DNA from: Rhodocollybia butyracea
Taxonomy: Eukaryota > Basidiomycota > Agaricomycetes > Agaricales > Omphalotaceae
Assembly: GCA_015501585.1 (NCBI GenBank)
Contig: JADNRY010000051.1
Coordinates: 186,001 to 250,000, forward strand
DNA length: 64,000 nt
Reading direction: 5' to 3'
Made by a program: the position numbers and the translations under genes. The notes under the pieces are model-generated. The model was not told the DNA's origin, did no database searches, and saw nothing but the letters and a program-made list of their open reading frames with translations. Positions 52,412 to 64,000 of this stretch are shown here, one piece after another; positions within the stretch are counted from its first letter, which is position 1, and each line of letters opens with the position of its first letter.

Positions 52412-54505
52412 TTACGCGGCATCCAACAGCGCCTGCGCTGCCTTCCTAGCATTCGCCCTCTGAGCTTCGACTTGCAGCTCCAAGTTCCGGATGAGCTCCC
52501 TAGCTTCCCTCAGCTCTGACTTGAGTTGTGAGTTCTCCTCGAGGAGCGCATTCTGTGCAGTATGGGAAATTAAGATTATCAGGAATAGAGATACCTGGGG
52601 AATGAACTCACATCGGGATCGTTTCCACCATAGCTTGGTTTCCTCTGGACAACAGGCGCGGGAGACGGAGGTTCGACCGTAGTAGGAGTGGGGATGGAGG
52701 CAGAGTAAGAGTAAGATCTGGACGGGGCGGAGGGAGCAGAAGGAGAATAGGCTGGTTCCGGTGCTGGTGCCGAGGCGGTTTGAGTCATCGATGGAGCAGG
52801 AGAAGGGATGGGTACAGCGGACGGCGGCGCAGACGAGGTGAACGAGGCTCCGCTGGACAGGTCAAGTACCTTCCTGGGAGCGTTCTTGCCGGAGAAGAAG
52901 TCGTTTGCGTTCATGCTGGGTTCGTATGAGGGTGCAGGTGGAAAGATGTCGGATTGGAAACCATCGGCCTGGAGAATAGAGGGGTTGAGCAAGAAAGGAG
53001 ATCAAGCAAGGTAGATGCGGGAACGTACCCTTCGAGGAACAATGAATGCAATTGGTTCTATGTTCGACCCGGCGATTTTGTAAGCTCGCGCGATCTCGCA
53101 GTCTGCAACATTGAGTGCGCGTCGGGGAAGGAAGCACATGCCGCGCTGTGGGTCCGAGGACTTGTGCTCGTCCAGAGGGAAAAGGCTGTCGTTTTCGTAC
53201 TCGTAGTAACGAATGTTACCATCACTAGATACAAAAGGTCAGATGAAGGCCAGCACTAAGAAATACATCGTAATTCACCCTTTTCCGGCTGCGCGATTGA
53301 AGATAGTAAGCGAAAGTCGACACTGAAAGACGTAAAGGACGCTCACCAAGGAATAGAATATTGTTGTCTGACCAGAACGGCATAACCACACCAGAACTTT
53401 GATCGATAGTCGTCGTCTTCAAGTTGCCTAATCCTCCGGTCTCCCAAATAGCTATCTGCCGGTCAGACATTTTGCTGAACCCAGTCGTCGCAATTCTATC
53501 GTGGTCTCCCATCCAAACTACCCTAGCGCCCTTGATTCCGCCATGTCCATCTGTAACGCGCACAGCATCGCCGCCCGCGCGAGGGTCAAACAAGCGCAGT
53601 TTCCGGTCACGACACGTCGTCACGAGCAGGTTTCCGGTCGAGTTGAAAGCAAGACTCTGAATGGCATCGTTATGACCGCTGAGAACGTTCCGCGGGTCCT
53701 CCGTGCGCGCGAGATCCCAAAGTTTGACAGTGTAATCGCCGGTAGAGCATGCAACGACATTGGACGCTGTCGGATGGAAGAGGACTTGGCCGACTTTACG
53801 AGGTGAAGCGTCTATACGCCAGACTGGGTCAAAGTCTTTGGGCACCCAATGCTCCGATCCCCATCCTTCGAATGAGCTATCTTCGACTTTCCAGATCATA
53901 AGCTTTCCGTCGTCACCGCCCGACGCGACAAGTGAGTCATCGTGAGGAGACCAGTCGGTATCGAGGACTGAGGCGGTATGACTTCGAGCGAGAGGTAAAG
54001 TGTCCGGAAGTTTGTGGGTAAACCCGGGGATAGGATTGAAAGGAGACGGAAGGGGTAGAATAGCAAAAGCGCCACCTCCAGAGGCGTTCCAGTTGATACT
54101 GATGTATTTCTGAAAAACGATAGTAAGAGATGGATAACTGGTGATTCCGCGTAACACTCACTCCTGATGCCGCGATAATGTTGGTATCCCAAGCGTTGTT
54201 GGTCACTTTGACATTTTCGATGATGTATTCTTTCTTTGCTGGCTGCCCAAAGACGTGTCTGCAGAGCAGGTCAGCTGCTGAAGAGATAATGACCCAGTGA
54301 TAGCGAGCGGTAGAAGCAAAGCTGTAAGGGAATGGTCATCAACTTTCTGAGCGAATCAATAACTATAAGAATAACTATAAGCTTACCTAGTATGTACAGA
54401 TTACTTCCTCTTCTTTGCAGGCTTTCTTTGCTCGCTATCTGGATGATCACCCGACTATGTCGTGCAAACTCACCGATATTTTGATGCTCTAACGAAACGA
54501 GACAT
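52412..54505 (-). CDS. Coronin
   Basis: An actin-binding WD40 protein that promotes filament bundling and regulates Arp2/3 at cortical actin patches. The start MSRFVRASKYR is joined over a 215-nt first intron (54259-54473) to HVFGQPAKKEYIIENVKVT, the classic coronin N-terminus, then NAWDTNIIAASG and NWNASGGGAFAILPL. Repeats with GH/WD-like motifs follow (TDWSPHDDSLVASGGDDGKLMIWKV is one). The GKGDGNIRYYE box of coronin is rebuilt only by a 10-nt microexon (53279-53288) between introns of 58 and 54 nt. A Pro/Ser-rich linker follows, and the final exon is a short coiled coil (NALLEENSQLKSELREAREL) ending LLDAA and TAA at 52412, the trimerisation segment. Apparently intact. Divergent from the alpha-galactosidase gene. 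Confidence 0.95.
53279..53288 (-). other. 10-nt microexon of coronin
   Basis: CCGGAAAAGG, between an AG acceptor and a GTGAAT donor. It supplies the residues that turn FL..DGN into FLAGKGDGN, the conserved coronin motif. Without it the frame fails. Confidence 0.8.
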
Positions 54506-55091
54506 GGAAAGCAGCTAGGCCAGTAATCCGTTGGTTAAACAGAAGCGAGTTTAGAAGAAAAAAAAAAAAAGTAAAGCAATGGAAGAAAAGTAAGTTGTTC
54601 AGGTTCAAGATGTAAGAAGCGCCGGGCTAAGTTTCGGCGCCATTGTTCTTGTCCTCCTTGTACTCGCAAACTACTACTTCATTTCCGTAACCGAACCGAA
54701 TTAAATCCCGCCGCTTCTCTCAAGAACATCAAGAACAAGAACGGTCCGCTCAAATGCTTGTGCATCCGTTTTTATCTTTTCATTGATATCATCGATATCG
54801 TCCACACCGTTCTGCTGAATTTCCTTCAACTCGTGCCCATATCACTTGATGCATTTTGCCTATTCGGCCGTTTCTGCCTCTCGAGGCCCAAGTGACGCGT
54901 TGGCAATCGGGTTGTTCGGTGATAAAGAAGCCCCAGATATATCGGATAATCTCTGGACTATACCACGAGACTGGGATTCTGCTGTTCTTTGATATTAGAG
55001 GAAGGAACCGGTCCTCCAACTATCGCTTTCTGCACCGAAATAAACCCCTTTCCTGGAGCCACCGAAAAAGGAAGGAGCCCCTCAGTTTCTG
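54506..55091. promoter_or_regulatory. Divergent promoter, coronin / alpha-galactosidase
   Basis: An intergenic stretch of about 630 nt up to the alpha-galactosidase ATG, between divergent starts. No exon is supported. A CT/GA-rich and A-run stretch (54558-54571) lies near the coronin side. Confidence 0.45.
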
Positions 55092-55098
55092 TATAAAT
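55092..55098 (+). promoter_or_regulatory. TATA box of alpha-galactosidase gene
   Basis: TATAAAT about 36 nt upstream of the ATG at 55134. Confidence 0.5.
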
Positions 55099-55133
55099 TG
55101 ATAACCGGCCAGGTTACTTCACACCACTCCAAC

Positions 55134-57587
55134 ATGTTAGGAACATTGTTAGGCGGAAGTTTTGGTGCTTTGTTTTATGCTGCGACATTTTCCCCAGCAA
55201 ACGCTCTGGAAAATGGTGTTGGCAGACTGCCTGGTGCGTCCCTTCGATCCAGTCTGGAATATGAGTACGATGCTGACGACGATTCTAGCTCTGGGATACA
55301 ACAGTACGCTCTCCAGTCCTAATAATGACTTAAAAGCTAACGAAACGACTAATTGCAGCATGGAATGCTTTTGCCGTATGTGTAGCTCCTCCTTCCACCG
55401 CTCGTCGCTCACCCGATTACACAGTGCAACATTAACGAATCCTTAGTCCTCGAAAGCGCCCAACTGATGGTCTCCCTCGGAATACAAGCGGCTGGTTACC
55501 AATACGTCAACATCGACGACTGTTATGCCGAGCCAACTCGCAGTTCCAGTGGAGATCTTGTTGCTAGTAAGATCTGATTCAACGGTGTTCAAGTACGAAT
55601 TAATGATCACCTTCATTCCAGACACGGCTCGCTTTCCAAACGGGATGAAGAACATTACGGATCAGATTCATGCGCTTGGATTGTACGTTTGTTCTCCTTT
55701 TCGCGATCAAATAAAGTCTGATATCCAGCGTGTAGTAAAGCGGGAATCGTATGTATCTGATCCATCTTTCAGTCACTCGTATTCATATCCCCGGCTGTAG
55801 TACAGTGACTCTGGTTGGTTCACTTGCGGTGGATTCCCTGGTTCTTTCCAAAATGAGCTTCGTGACGCGACGTTGTTCCAGGAATGGGGTTTCGACTACC
55901 TGAAGTGAGTACCAGTGTCTACACCTCATACGTACGTGGTCTAATCAACCCGAATGTAGATACGACAACTGCAATAGTACGCCGAGTCTTTCTCTGCATC
56001 ATGACCTGGCTCACCTGCTTATCTCATCACAGTCCCATTTGACGATATTATCCGTCAAGGAATGCTTGGCAGTAAGTACAGTATTCCCTTCGCCGTGGAT
56101 TACACTGCTAATGTTCGACAGAATACACTCGCATGTCCGATGCTTTGATCCAGCTTGCCAAGAGCTCTGGACAACCTCCGTTCCTGTTCTCGCTGTGCCA
56201 GTGGGGTTGGGTGAGTACCTTTGGATATTTGAAGCGACAGACTCTCATTTTCTCCGACAGGAACAAGTATGGCTGTACGTCGGCGACTCTTTTTCTCCTT
56301 TTTTGTACTTTGGCTGAATCTTCTTGATAGCTGGGGATCGACTCTCGGACATAGTTGGAGAGTGAGTATTGTCCGATCGTACTTTTCGTTCGACCTGTGA
56401 TACTGATCGTCGCCATAGATCACTGGTGATATTGCGCCGAACTGGGACTCACTCGCGCTTATCATCAACTTGTGAGTATATCCCAATTTTTTCAAATGTC
56501 ATCCATACTGACAGTTTCGCCGCTCAGTAACTCGTTCATCACCCAAGCTACGGATTTCTACGGTCACAACGACATGGACATGGTACGTGCTTGATCATTT
56601 CTGTTGTGTAGTTCAGCAACGAACTCGCGGTGTTGGATATAGCTGCAACTGTAGGTGCTTTTTACCTGTTGCTTAAGGACGGCACCTGAACTACGATCGC
56701 TTTTCAGAGGGAACGGTGGCCTTACCTTCGACGAGTCAAAATCTCACTTTACCGCATGGGCGTTGATGAAGTCTCCCCTTCTTGTACGTGGTAAATCTCC
56801 ATCTACGGCTGTGCTTACTGCTTATTCACTCCCTTCTGTGCCTTTTGCAGATCGGAACCAATGTATGTCCCCCCTGGAACGTATCATATTCTGTCTTTCG
56901 CTCATCATCCCCGAACCGCAGTTGGCTGAGATTACCCCCGATATATTGGGAATCATCACGAACCCAGAGATCCTTGCCATCCACCAAGATCCTGTTGTTG
57001 GAAAATCGGTCTCGCCGTTTAGGTGGGGTCTTAATGTAAGGAGCAACTCCGAATCCGTTTACATCTTACGATGATGATGCTCATCTATCATATTATGTAG
57101 CCCGACTTCACAAGCAATTCGTCTTTCCCGGCTCAGTTCTACAGCGGCCCGTCCGAAAATGGAACAGTTTTCATGCTTGTAGGTCTACACATGCATATGT
57201 ACCTTGATTCATATCGATCTGGTGTACTGATCCACGTTTACCTCTAGCTAAACACCCTCAACGAACCCGCTGACATGTTCTTCAATCTAACTGAATCGCC
57301 GTGGATCAGGGCTGGGCGACAATATTCTGTTCGGGTATGTTTTTTTTTTGCTATTGGCTGTCATAACACTATTAATCATTCCTTACTTGTTCGCTCCCCC
57401 AATGCAGGATCTCTGGAGCCACACAGATAACGGGACCGCCGTGCGTAACTTTACTGCAACCAACGTTCCAGCCCACGGGGTGGTGGCGTTGCTCCTTAAA
57501 GACGCAGGAGATGAGCCGGCAGGAATTTTCCCCCCTTGTGCAGTGTGGGACAACTGTGCTTTCGAAAATGGCACGGCCGCGAATTAA
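55134..57587 (+). CDS. Secreted GH27 alpha-galactosidase
   Basis: A retaining glycoside hydrolase family 27 enzyme, removing terminal alpha-1,6-galactose from oligosaccharides and galactomannans outside the cell. The signal peptide is [24 protein letters not shown] (24 residues), and the mature protein starts near LENGVGRLP. Family marks after splicing: [47 protein letters not shown] (Asp nucleophile), SLCQWGW, WRITGDI (acid/base Asp), [32 protein letters not shown], and a C-terminal beta domain to EN-GTAAN. The gene is split into at least 15 exons. Four are tiny: 55289-55303 (15 nt), 55736-55748 (13 nt), 56851-56862 (12 nt), and a 14-nt one near 56271. The segment 56584-56708, which should encode LE[IV]GNG, is not fully resolved. 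Several N-glycosylation sites are near the C-terminus. Confidence 0.9.
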
Positions 57588-58024
57588 GGATGTGGACTTT
57601 GTTGTAACGACTACTGCTATTTACTCCTTGTTGAATTTTGTTGTACCGTATTACCCTTTTCTTGAAAATACCGTTTTACTTGCCTGAAGATATCGATGCT
57701 CGATGAGTAGGCTGTGAACATTCCTTCCGAATTGGCAACAGCGCAGATGATACCATTACACGACGATACAGGTACAACCATCATAAATAAAATGAGGTGG
57801 GGTATTAAACAGACCATAAGATCGAGTTGGGTGGTGGGTAGGAAAATAGTATGATAGACTTATAATAAGGAATATAAGTGCATAGTAATAAACGGATAAC
57901 ACAAGCAAGAAAGCTGAATGTTACAAATACACCGAGACCTGAAATGCATATGTACAAGGAACCGGAAAACAGGCAAACAGGCAAATAAGGATGATACAAC
58001 CCAGGACAAAACCCAAGTGAAAAA
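57588..58024. other. Convergent 3' intergenic region
   Basis: 3' flanks of the alpha-galactosidase gene and the Ser/Pro-rich gene. No other feature was found. Confidence 0.45.
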
Positions 58025-58689
58025 TCATGCGACTCGAACATCCGCTGGGAGGTTCTGCCTATTCCATCGAGGACTAGTAGGCAGCGAAGGTGGCGACATG
58101 GAGCGTCGAGACTGGCTCGACTCCAGAGCACCATTGAACCTAGGAGATCTCAGGCTCAGGGGACTGAGTGGGGGAGATTGAGCACGATATGCCCACGAAT
58201 CAAACCCTGATGAAAGTGAACACTCGTTAAGCATACGTCTCGAATACGTCAAAGGAAACTTGGACGCACCGCTGGTGTTCTTCTGCGCGCTAGACGTCGA
58301 AGATAACCGAGTTGGGCCACATGCTCTCTCAGCTTCCCGAGATTGAGATATCATCACAAGAGAGGAGAGCTCGTTGCCCTGATAGAGCTCCGGCATGTTC
58401 GGGGGACCAAGAGTCAGACGACGGCGGCAAGTTGCAAGCTCCAGGGGAATCATCATAAGTTCTGTGGGTGAAACGCAAATAGTCAATTATGAGAGTTTGT
58501 CCGAAATGAAGCTTTGTGCGTACCTTCGTGGAGTGGTGAGTTACCAGAAGGCGTAGATTCCCATAACAGTCCAGTCTGATTCGAAGGAGCGGCGAAGCCC
58601 TGGAGTCTGGGCATCTCACTCTCATGAAAGCCCATGATCAGGTTCGAAGTGTCCACGCCAAGCGTATAGAACTGTTCATTGAAGACCAT
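58025..58689 (-). CDS. Ser/Pro-rich protein of unknown function
   Basis: Not recognised. Two exons (58524-58689 and 58025-58461) join across a 62-nt intron with GTACGC donor and CACAG acceptor, giving about 200 residues. The N-terminal exon is mixed polar/hydrophobic (MVFNEQFYTLGVDTSNLIMG). The second exon begins ELMMIPLELATCRRRL and turns into a long disordered tail with repeated SPP/SPR-type motifs (AQSPPLSPLSLRSPRFNG, SMSPPSLPTSPRW). There are no TM segments and no signal peptide. The SP motifs could be targets of proline-directed kinases. The frame is open to a TGA at 58025. Whether 58689 is the true first exon is uncertain. Confidence 0.6.
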
Positions 58690-60383
58690 TGAAGATATCT
58701 TCTGCTGAGGTCGATTTAGAAGTGATAAGTGTAAGGCTAGAAGTGAGGATGATTGCTAGAGGCGAGGGGTTGATGGGGGAAAAGATTGGAGCACACACAA
58801 AGGCATTTTATTAACAACGTCGGTCAAAGCGCAAGCGCCAAAACCACAGAACAAAAGGAGTAAGCGAAGCAACCAAGCGAATCAATTCAGTTTGGCTCAA
58901 TTCAGCAAGAGGTACCCGCTTGTACCCGTTATCAGCGATCGATGAACAGGATAGGAAAACGAACTCCTGCCGGCTGAGTACGCAAGTCCTGCGGCTGGGG
59001 AAAGTGCTCCATAAGTTTTCCGGCTGGAGCGCGCAAGTCCTGCGGCTGCAAGCTGCTCCAGTACCGTCACCCGTGCTGAGCTTTAATTGCGCTGTGAATA
59101 ACAGCTTATCGGGACATGGGTCCATGTTTCATTAAATCATCAGCTGTCTTTAGATAGACACTGCTACAAGCCATGGAAGATCCGGAAAATCACTGTAGTA
59201 ACGAAAGTTAGTGGCTCAGCAGTAAGCGCCCATTCGCCCAAGAGAACAAAGCAAGGTAGCCGGTAACAACAATGCGAAGGTGGAGAGCGACAACAAAGCG
59301 AAGGAGAGACAATAACAAAGCTAGGGAGGGCCATAATCCGGTTCCCTAGGAAGCCGAGCTGAAAGAAAGAAAAAACGAGGCTGAAATAAATAATAACCTT
59401 GTAATCTGACCACTGATGGTGACATCCTTGTGACTCTGAGCATTGTTCTTTCTCGAACGTGTTCGAGTACGCCACCACGAAGGTCCACATCTATTGATAG
59501 GCGTGATGTCGAGGTGCGAAGGTCTAGTCTGACTCACAAGCCGGGCCATTCGTTACCCTCAGAAACATATGCCTTGTGATGCCGACGAAAAACGTAGGCA
59601 GATTTAGCGTTCGCTGAGTCCGGATAAGCCCTCCGCATGCAGTGAAAACGTGTAGTATTAGACCCGATGTTCCCATGCTTGAAAAGCCAATGAGAAGGAA
59701 ACATATCTCTTGCACCGCCAACACTCCCAAGTAATTCCATTCTTGAATCTTGACTCCACTACGAATCCATTACCGAGCCGAGCAGGGAGTCATACAACCC
59801 AACCCATTTCCCAAAGTTACCCGTTTGTTGTGGCGAACACTTTATTTGAGGGATTCAATGTAGGAGCGTTTCGTTGAGGCGGAGTCGGAACATTCTCTGA
59901 CGTTCAAGTTGGTCAATGATCTCGAGGTCCGGGAAAGTTTACATCACGATGTTGTCAGGATATCGGTGAGGAAGATGCCAGGGCTTTGTTGTACGTTGCT
60001 GTTTGGAAGTTCATAGTCATGAAACACACGCTAAAAAGTTGCTCAGAATGTACATCGAGGAGAGACAGGTGCCAAATGATAACCTTCTGTCAACTTGTAA
60101 ATCGAGGGTTTCCTGGTTGAGGGTCGGTAGGCCTTCGAATTTCAAGCTGGAGTTTCAGGCCTTCTGGCTGCATGAATTGTGATTCGTTGTGAAGAATGGA
60201 CATTTAGAGGCCTATAGCGTGGCCTTTTCCCTGTCGATGGAGAAGAGTCAAATAACAGATGCTTCAAGCACGGCGATGTTGTCTTTGAAAATTTAAGTTT
60301 TTTGGACGAGCAACGGCGAAAATGAACAAAGGTGTGAAGAATAGATGATATCGATATGTAGAAACAACGCGAGATGTGTTAAC
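58690..60383. other. Intergenic, no supported gene
   Basis: Several short frames on both strands were examined but none has a recognisable motif or consistent splicing. A 16-nt repeat GCAAGTCCTGCGGCTG occurs at about 58981 and 59031. Confidence 0.45.
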
Positions 60384-61886
60384 CTATGGTGACATGATAA
60401 AATGCAGCATTTTCGAATGTGTAGACTCTGTAAGGTATGTAATATTCCGTACCCGCCTGTCTTCATCGGACTGTGGTAATATAGACAATAGCCTATGGTC
60501 TACATCCGCGGGCACGAAGCGTAGAGAAGATGCTCTGAACGATGAGTAAATTCGTTTTTTGATGATGTCGAGAGTGTGGCTTTCTATCTGAAGAAGGGCG
60601 CTCTTGAGCTTTTCTTCGTACTCCATTGGTCTCCCTGCGTAGAAGTACGCATCACGCGCGGATCCTCCAAACCGTTCAGCGAAATACGCGAGCTGTCTGT
60701 TGCTTACCCTCCCGATGGTTTCTATTTTCTGGAGTTGGCGTCTGCAAATCACGTTAATTACATTGCCACTGGAACTCAAGTACTCGAATCCAACATACCC
60801 ACAGATGAGCTCACTGCTACTCCAGGGTCGCATGACGAAGGACTCTACGGGTTGTGCCCAGGTGCTCGTGTCGTGTCTCGTTGAGGAGGCTTGCATAATG
60901 AACCCTTCGACTTCCGCCAGAATGGGCGGGACATACTGTAGCCCGCAACTCAAATCGACTAGACTCCAGGTATCGGGTGGAAGAAGCTCCTTAAGATCTT
61001 TGAGGTCTATCCCATCCAAATCGATGACGCACTCTTCTTTGTCTTGCCAGAGTCGCGCGGATTTGGAATTGCGCACATAAAGAGTGGGCAAGTTCTGCGC
61101 CCGTCGAAGATGCAGAACCAAGAACAGAAAGTAACTCTTGCCTGTGTATGCCAATCAGCGCATATTTATACTTCACGCAAGGAAGATATCACCTATTCCA
61201 GGGACACCGGTAATGACGAGTCTGTCGTCCGAGCAGATGTATCTAGAGCGTTCGAAAGGATTTGGAAATTTGTCCAATGAAGATAGGGGTGTGATTGGTT
61301 TGAGGGGGATAGGCAGATCCGTCGGGATGTCGTCGTCGTCGTCGTCGTCTTCGTTGGTGGACTTTGAAGTATCTTGAGCACCTTGTTTCAGATCGCCTTT
61401 GGGGCAGTATTTGGCTTCTGCTGATTCAGAGCTACGAGACGAATAAGCACCTTGAGAACAAGGAAAGCTATAGGGACTAGAAATTGCTAACCCGATATCC
61501 ATCTCCGCCGCTTTTTCCTTGAGGGTCAATGCTTGCCAAGTTCGTTCGCCCCTTTTATTGACCTTTTCCATCCAGGCGAGAATCGCTACGAGCGCTTCCA
61601 AGTATTCTTGTCTTATGAGTACTTGTGCTTCTATGTCTGGAGCATCCTCGAGCACCCAGATGTGCGATGGTACTTCGACACCTTCTGGTAGCGAATCTGC
61701 AAGAATAGCTTGCTTTGTCGGTTCTACATATGGTTCCGGCTTGACTACACGATAACCAAAGTTCATGGTAAGTTGAAAAGGATCTGGGGGATCGGACCGA
61801 TGATATTCCGGGCCGGGATATGCGCTCATCTTTTGCTCATCTTTGTAGTTTCTTGCCCGAGCCAAAGGGTCTGAAAGACAGTCCAT
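60384..61886 (-). CDS. P-loop NTPase-like protein, Crinkler/RHS-associated type
   Basis: About 483 residues in two exons (61193-61886, 60384-61141). The 51-nt intron at 61142-61192 cuts the Walker A motif: splicing gives VITGVPGIGKSYFLFLVLH. The N-terminal half is acidic and ends in an Asp run (NEDDDDDDDIPTDLP, from a GTC/GAC microsatellite). The lower exon has ECVIDLDGIDL (possible Walker B), then TWSLVDLS and a mostly helical C-terminus. The layout (GxPGIGK(S/T)-x-FL, then a short strand and W..VD..) resembles basidiomycete P-loop proteins linked to Crinkler-type and RHS-like proteins, whose role is unclear. No CRN N-terminal translocation motif is seen. It lies divergent from the amidase gene with only 204 nt between starts. 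Family placement is inference. Confidence 0.68.
61329..61350. repeat. GTC trinucleotide microsatellite
   Basis: Tandem GTC units encode the poly-Asp run of the P-loop protein on the minus strand; likely length-polymorphic. Confidence 0.8.
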
Positions 61887-62090
61887 TTAAATCCAAAGAG
61901 GTGGTGCTGTCTTCAATAGCCAAATCAACACCCTGGTTTGGTGGACTCGAGCGTTAAAAGCAAATAAAAGAAGCGCTGACTCGAAACTGTCAAATGACCA
62001 GTGCGGTCATTTGATAGTTCCTCATCAGCTCAAAAGCAAAAAGGGACCAGATTATGAAGCCTCTCAATCCACTTTCCGCCAGTCAAACAT
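61887..62090. promoter_or_regulatory. Divergent promoter, P-loop gene / amidase
   Basis: A 204-nt gap between divergent start codons. It includes an inverted repeat, TCAAATGACC and GGTCATTTGA (about 61990-62016), that could be a protein-binding site. Confidence 0.4.
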
Positions 62091-64000
62091 ATGCAGTACC
62101 CTGATCTCTACGAGGCAACAGTATCGGAGCTTCAGGACGGTTTGGACGCGTATCGCTTCAGTAGCGTTGATCTCGTAAAAGTTAGTCAACGCTTTGGGCT
62201 GTTCACGTCAAACCAATTAATCCGTCGTGAATAGGCCTATCTTACACGAATCGATGAAGTCAATCTGAAGGGCCCTGCTTTACGAGCGGTATTGCAGACG
62301 AATTCTCTGGCTTTGAAGAAAGCGGCGCAGCTGGACGAAGAAAGAAGGTTGACAGGAAAGAGAGGCCCGTTGCATGGAATTCCTATCTTGCTAAAGGTAT
62401 GGACGAGACAATGACTTAGACCCGTGAATATTTACTTCATGAGGCTGTGGATAGGACAATATCGCAACAGATAACGCCGAAGGTAATAGCTTTCCACGAT
62501 CAATCAGTGGCTATCGCCAGTGAACTACTAGCCTGATAGGAATGGACACTACCGCTGGTTCATATGCGCTTCAAGGTTGTGTCGTCCCAGAAGATGCTGG
62601 TATTGTTAAGAAGCTCCGCACGGCTGGTGCGATCATCCTCGGTACGTACGACAACATCATACATGGACTATACTTATGCGAACTCGGCGCTTCGTTCTAT
62701 ACGTAGGCAAAGCCAATCTTTCAGAATTTGGCCAATTTCGAAGCCACAAGCTGGCTGGGGGGTGGTCGCCTTTAGGTGGTCAAGGAACAAACGCATACTA
62801 TCCGGGTGGCGATACTTGTGGATCATCGTCTGGATCAGCAGTGGCGATTTCTATTGGACTGGCTGCACTTGCTCTTGGAACGGATACTTCGGGAAGTATC
62901 ACTTTCCCTGCAAGCCGGAGCAATATCGTTGGCATAAGACCAACTGTAGGATTGACTTCGAGAGCTGGAGGTACGTCAAAACTATTGGTCTATTGACGGC
63001 CTTTATCTCATTTTGTAGTGGTCCCAATATCGTCCCATCAGGATACGATTGGACCTATGGCGCGTTCGGTCACTGATGCTGCAATCCTTCTCTCAGCTAT
63101 GGCTGGAACCGACCCCAATGACGAGATTACTTGCACCCAACCTGTCAATACACCCGACTACAGGGATGCACTCGATCCCAACGCCCTGGTGGGTAAACGT
63201 ATCGGGGTTCCTCGAAAGGTGTATTTCGACTCCAACTTTGAGACTCATCCCGTTATCGTCGCAGCATTCGAGGAGTCTTTGAAGGTAATGAAGGAAATGG
63301 GTGCTACGATTATTGATCCAGCGGATTTACCTTCGAGCGACGAGCTGATCGAGAATGATTGGCAGGACGAAGAGCAGATATGGTTGGTCGATTTCAAGAT
63401 TGACCTGAACAAGTATTTGTCAGGCTTGAAGGAAGTCCCTTCGGGTGTACGCACAGTAACTGATATTATCAAGTTTATTGAAGAGCACCCTGATTTGGAG
63501 CAGCCGAACGGGTGTGAGGACTTGTCTGTGTATGTAGGATCCGCAGTGACTGTGCGTTGGGGAAGGCTGATTTTCTTCGCCAGGATGATCGAATCCAACA
63601 ATACGAGAGGCTACGACGAGGAGATGTTTAAAGTTTTGACGAGAAAAATCAAGCGGAGCGGAGAAGATGGTATTGACGCAGCTTTGGCCAAGTATAATCT
63701 TGACGCGTTAGTTGCCCCACATGTGGCACTGCAGCTGCAATCCGCGGCATCAGGTGAGAGAGATCACTTCAAAGGATTTGAAATTGAATACTTATGCGCT
63801 TCACGTATATGTAGCAAATGCTGGATACCCAATGATTCAAGGTATCGTTCAGTTCTGACGAGTCGATGATAGTACGATCTGATACCACCTCGACTCTTGA
63901 ACTCACTAGTTCCCTTGGGCTTCTTCCCGGATGATACTCCGCCAGCGATATTAGATGGAGGAACGACTATTTATCCAGCGCCCGGAATGCCCTTTGGAGT
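62091..64000 (+). CDS. Amidase-signature family hydrolase (3' truncated by window)
   Basis: A Ser-Ser-Lys amidase (GatA/fatty acid amide hydrolase superfamily) that hydrolyses amide bonds; the substrate cannot be told. It starts MQYPDLYEATVSELQDGLDA. Seven introns, all phase-consistent: 62181-62234, 62397-62454, 62483-62539, 62642-62706, 62971-63018, 63754-63814, 63842-63909. Motifs: PLHGIPILLKDNI (catalytic Lys), GGDTCGSSSGSAVAISIGLA (cis-Ser region), ALGTDTSGSITFPAS (nucleophile Ser), GIRPTVGLTSRAGVVPIS. After the last intron the frame continues NAGYPMIQVPLGFFPDD to the window edge at 64000, so the C-terminus is missing. No signal peptide, so likely cytosolic. Confidence 0.92.

Noticed and set aside
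59346..59740. Minus-strand short ORFs with many Arg/His
   Set aside because: No recognisable motif, no consistent splicing to neighbours, and no sign of codon constraint.

Overview
The window reads as a filamentous basidiomycete, most likely an agaricomycete. Genes are cut by many short introns (about 47-65 nt, GT..AG, CTAAC-like branch sites). The transposons carry agaricomycete-type proteins, and host genes include coronin and glycine cleavage T-protein. Nothing bacterial or organellar was seen, and no rRNA, tRNA or CRISPR.

Layout. 1-14 kb is transposon territory: a tyrosine-recombinase (Crypton-like) gene with an in-frame stop, a complete PIF/Harbinger-type DNA transposon with near-perfect TIRs (5233-8327), and a Ty1/copia element (8605-13863). 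14.7-19.3 kb holds two candidate non-autonomous TIR elements, a metallo-beta-lactamase-fold hydrolase gene, and debris of a HET-domain gene. 20-25 kb holds host genes: a seven-TM DUF6534-like protein, mitochondrial aminomethyltransferase (GCV1) and a small ABM-domain monooxygenase-like gene. 52-64 kb is again host sequence: coronin, a secreted GH27 alpha-galactosidase, a Ser/Pro-rich unknown protein, a P-loop protein resembling Crinkler/RHS-associated NTPases, and an amidase-signature gene running off the window end.

The most unusual part is 25.7-52.1 kb. Here lies a dispersed tandem array of an unrecognised secreted-protein family: four recognisable copies and one relic. Each copy has a near-identical 22-codon signal-peptide exon, then an exon beginning with a conserved dibasic (TRR) processing site and a W-G / Y-V-x-x-x-G / G-x-G-E-I core, then a short rapidly diverging last exon that in three copies is Ser/Thr-rich. 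All copies share homologous upstream DNA. Copy 4 is open throughout; copies 1-3 carry one- or two-base frame breaks. Two very young LTR retrotransposons have inserted in the 3' flanks of the array: an 11.4-kb Ty3/gypsy element (identical 142-bp LTRs, TSD CCCCG) behind copy 1, and a 5.2-kb Ty1/copia element (identical 404-bp LTRs, TSD ACTTT, intact 1428-codon ORF) behind copy 3. The gypsy element itself contains a nested AT-rich TIR element inside its polyprotein.

All exon joins were read by eye from splice signals and protein-family expectation. No alignment, expression data or database search was available.
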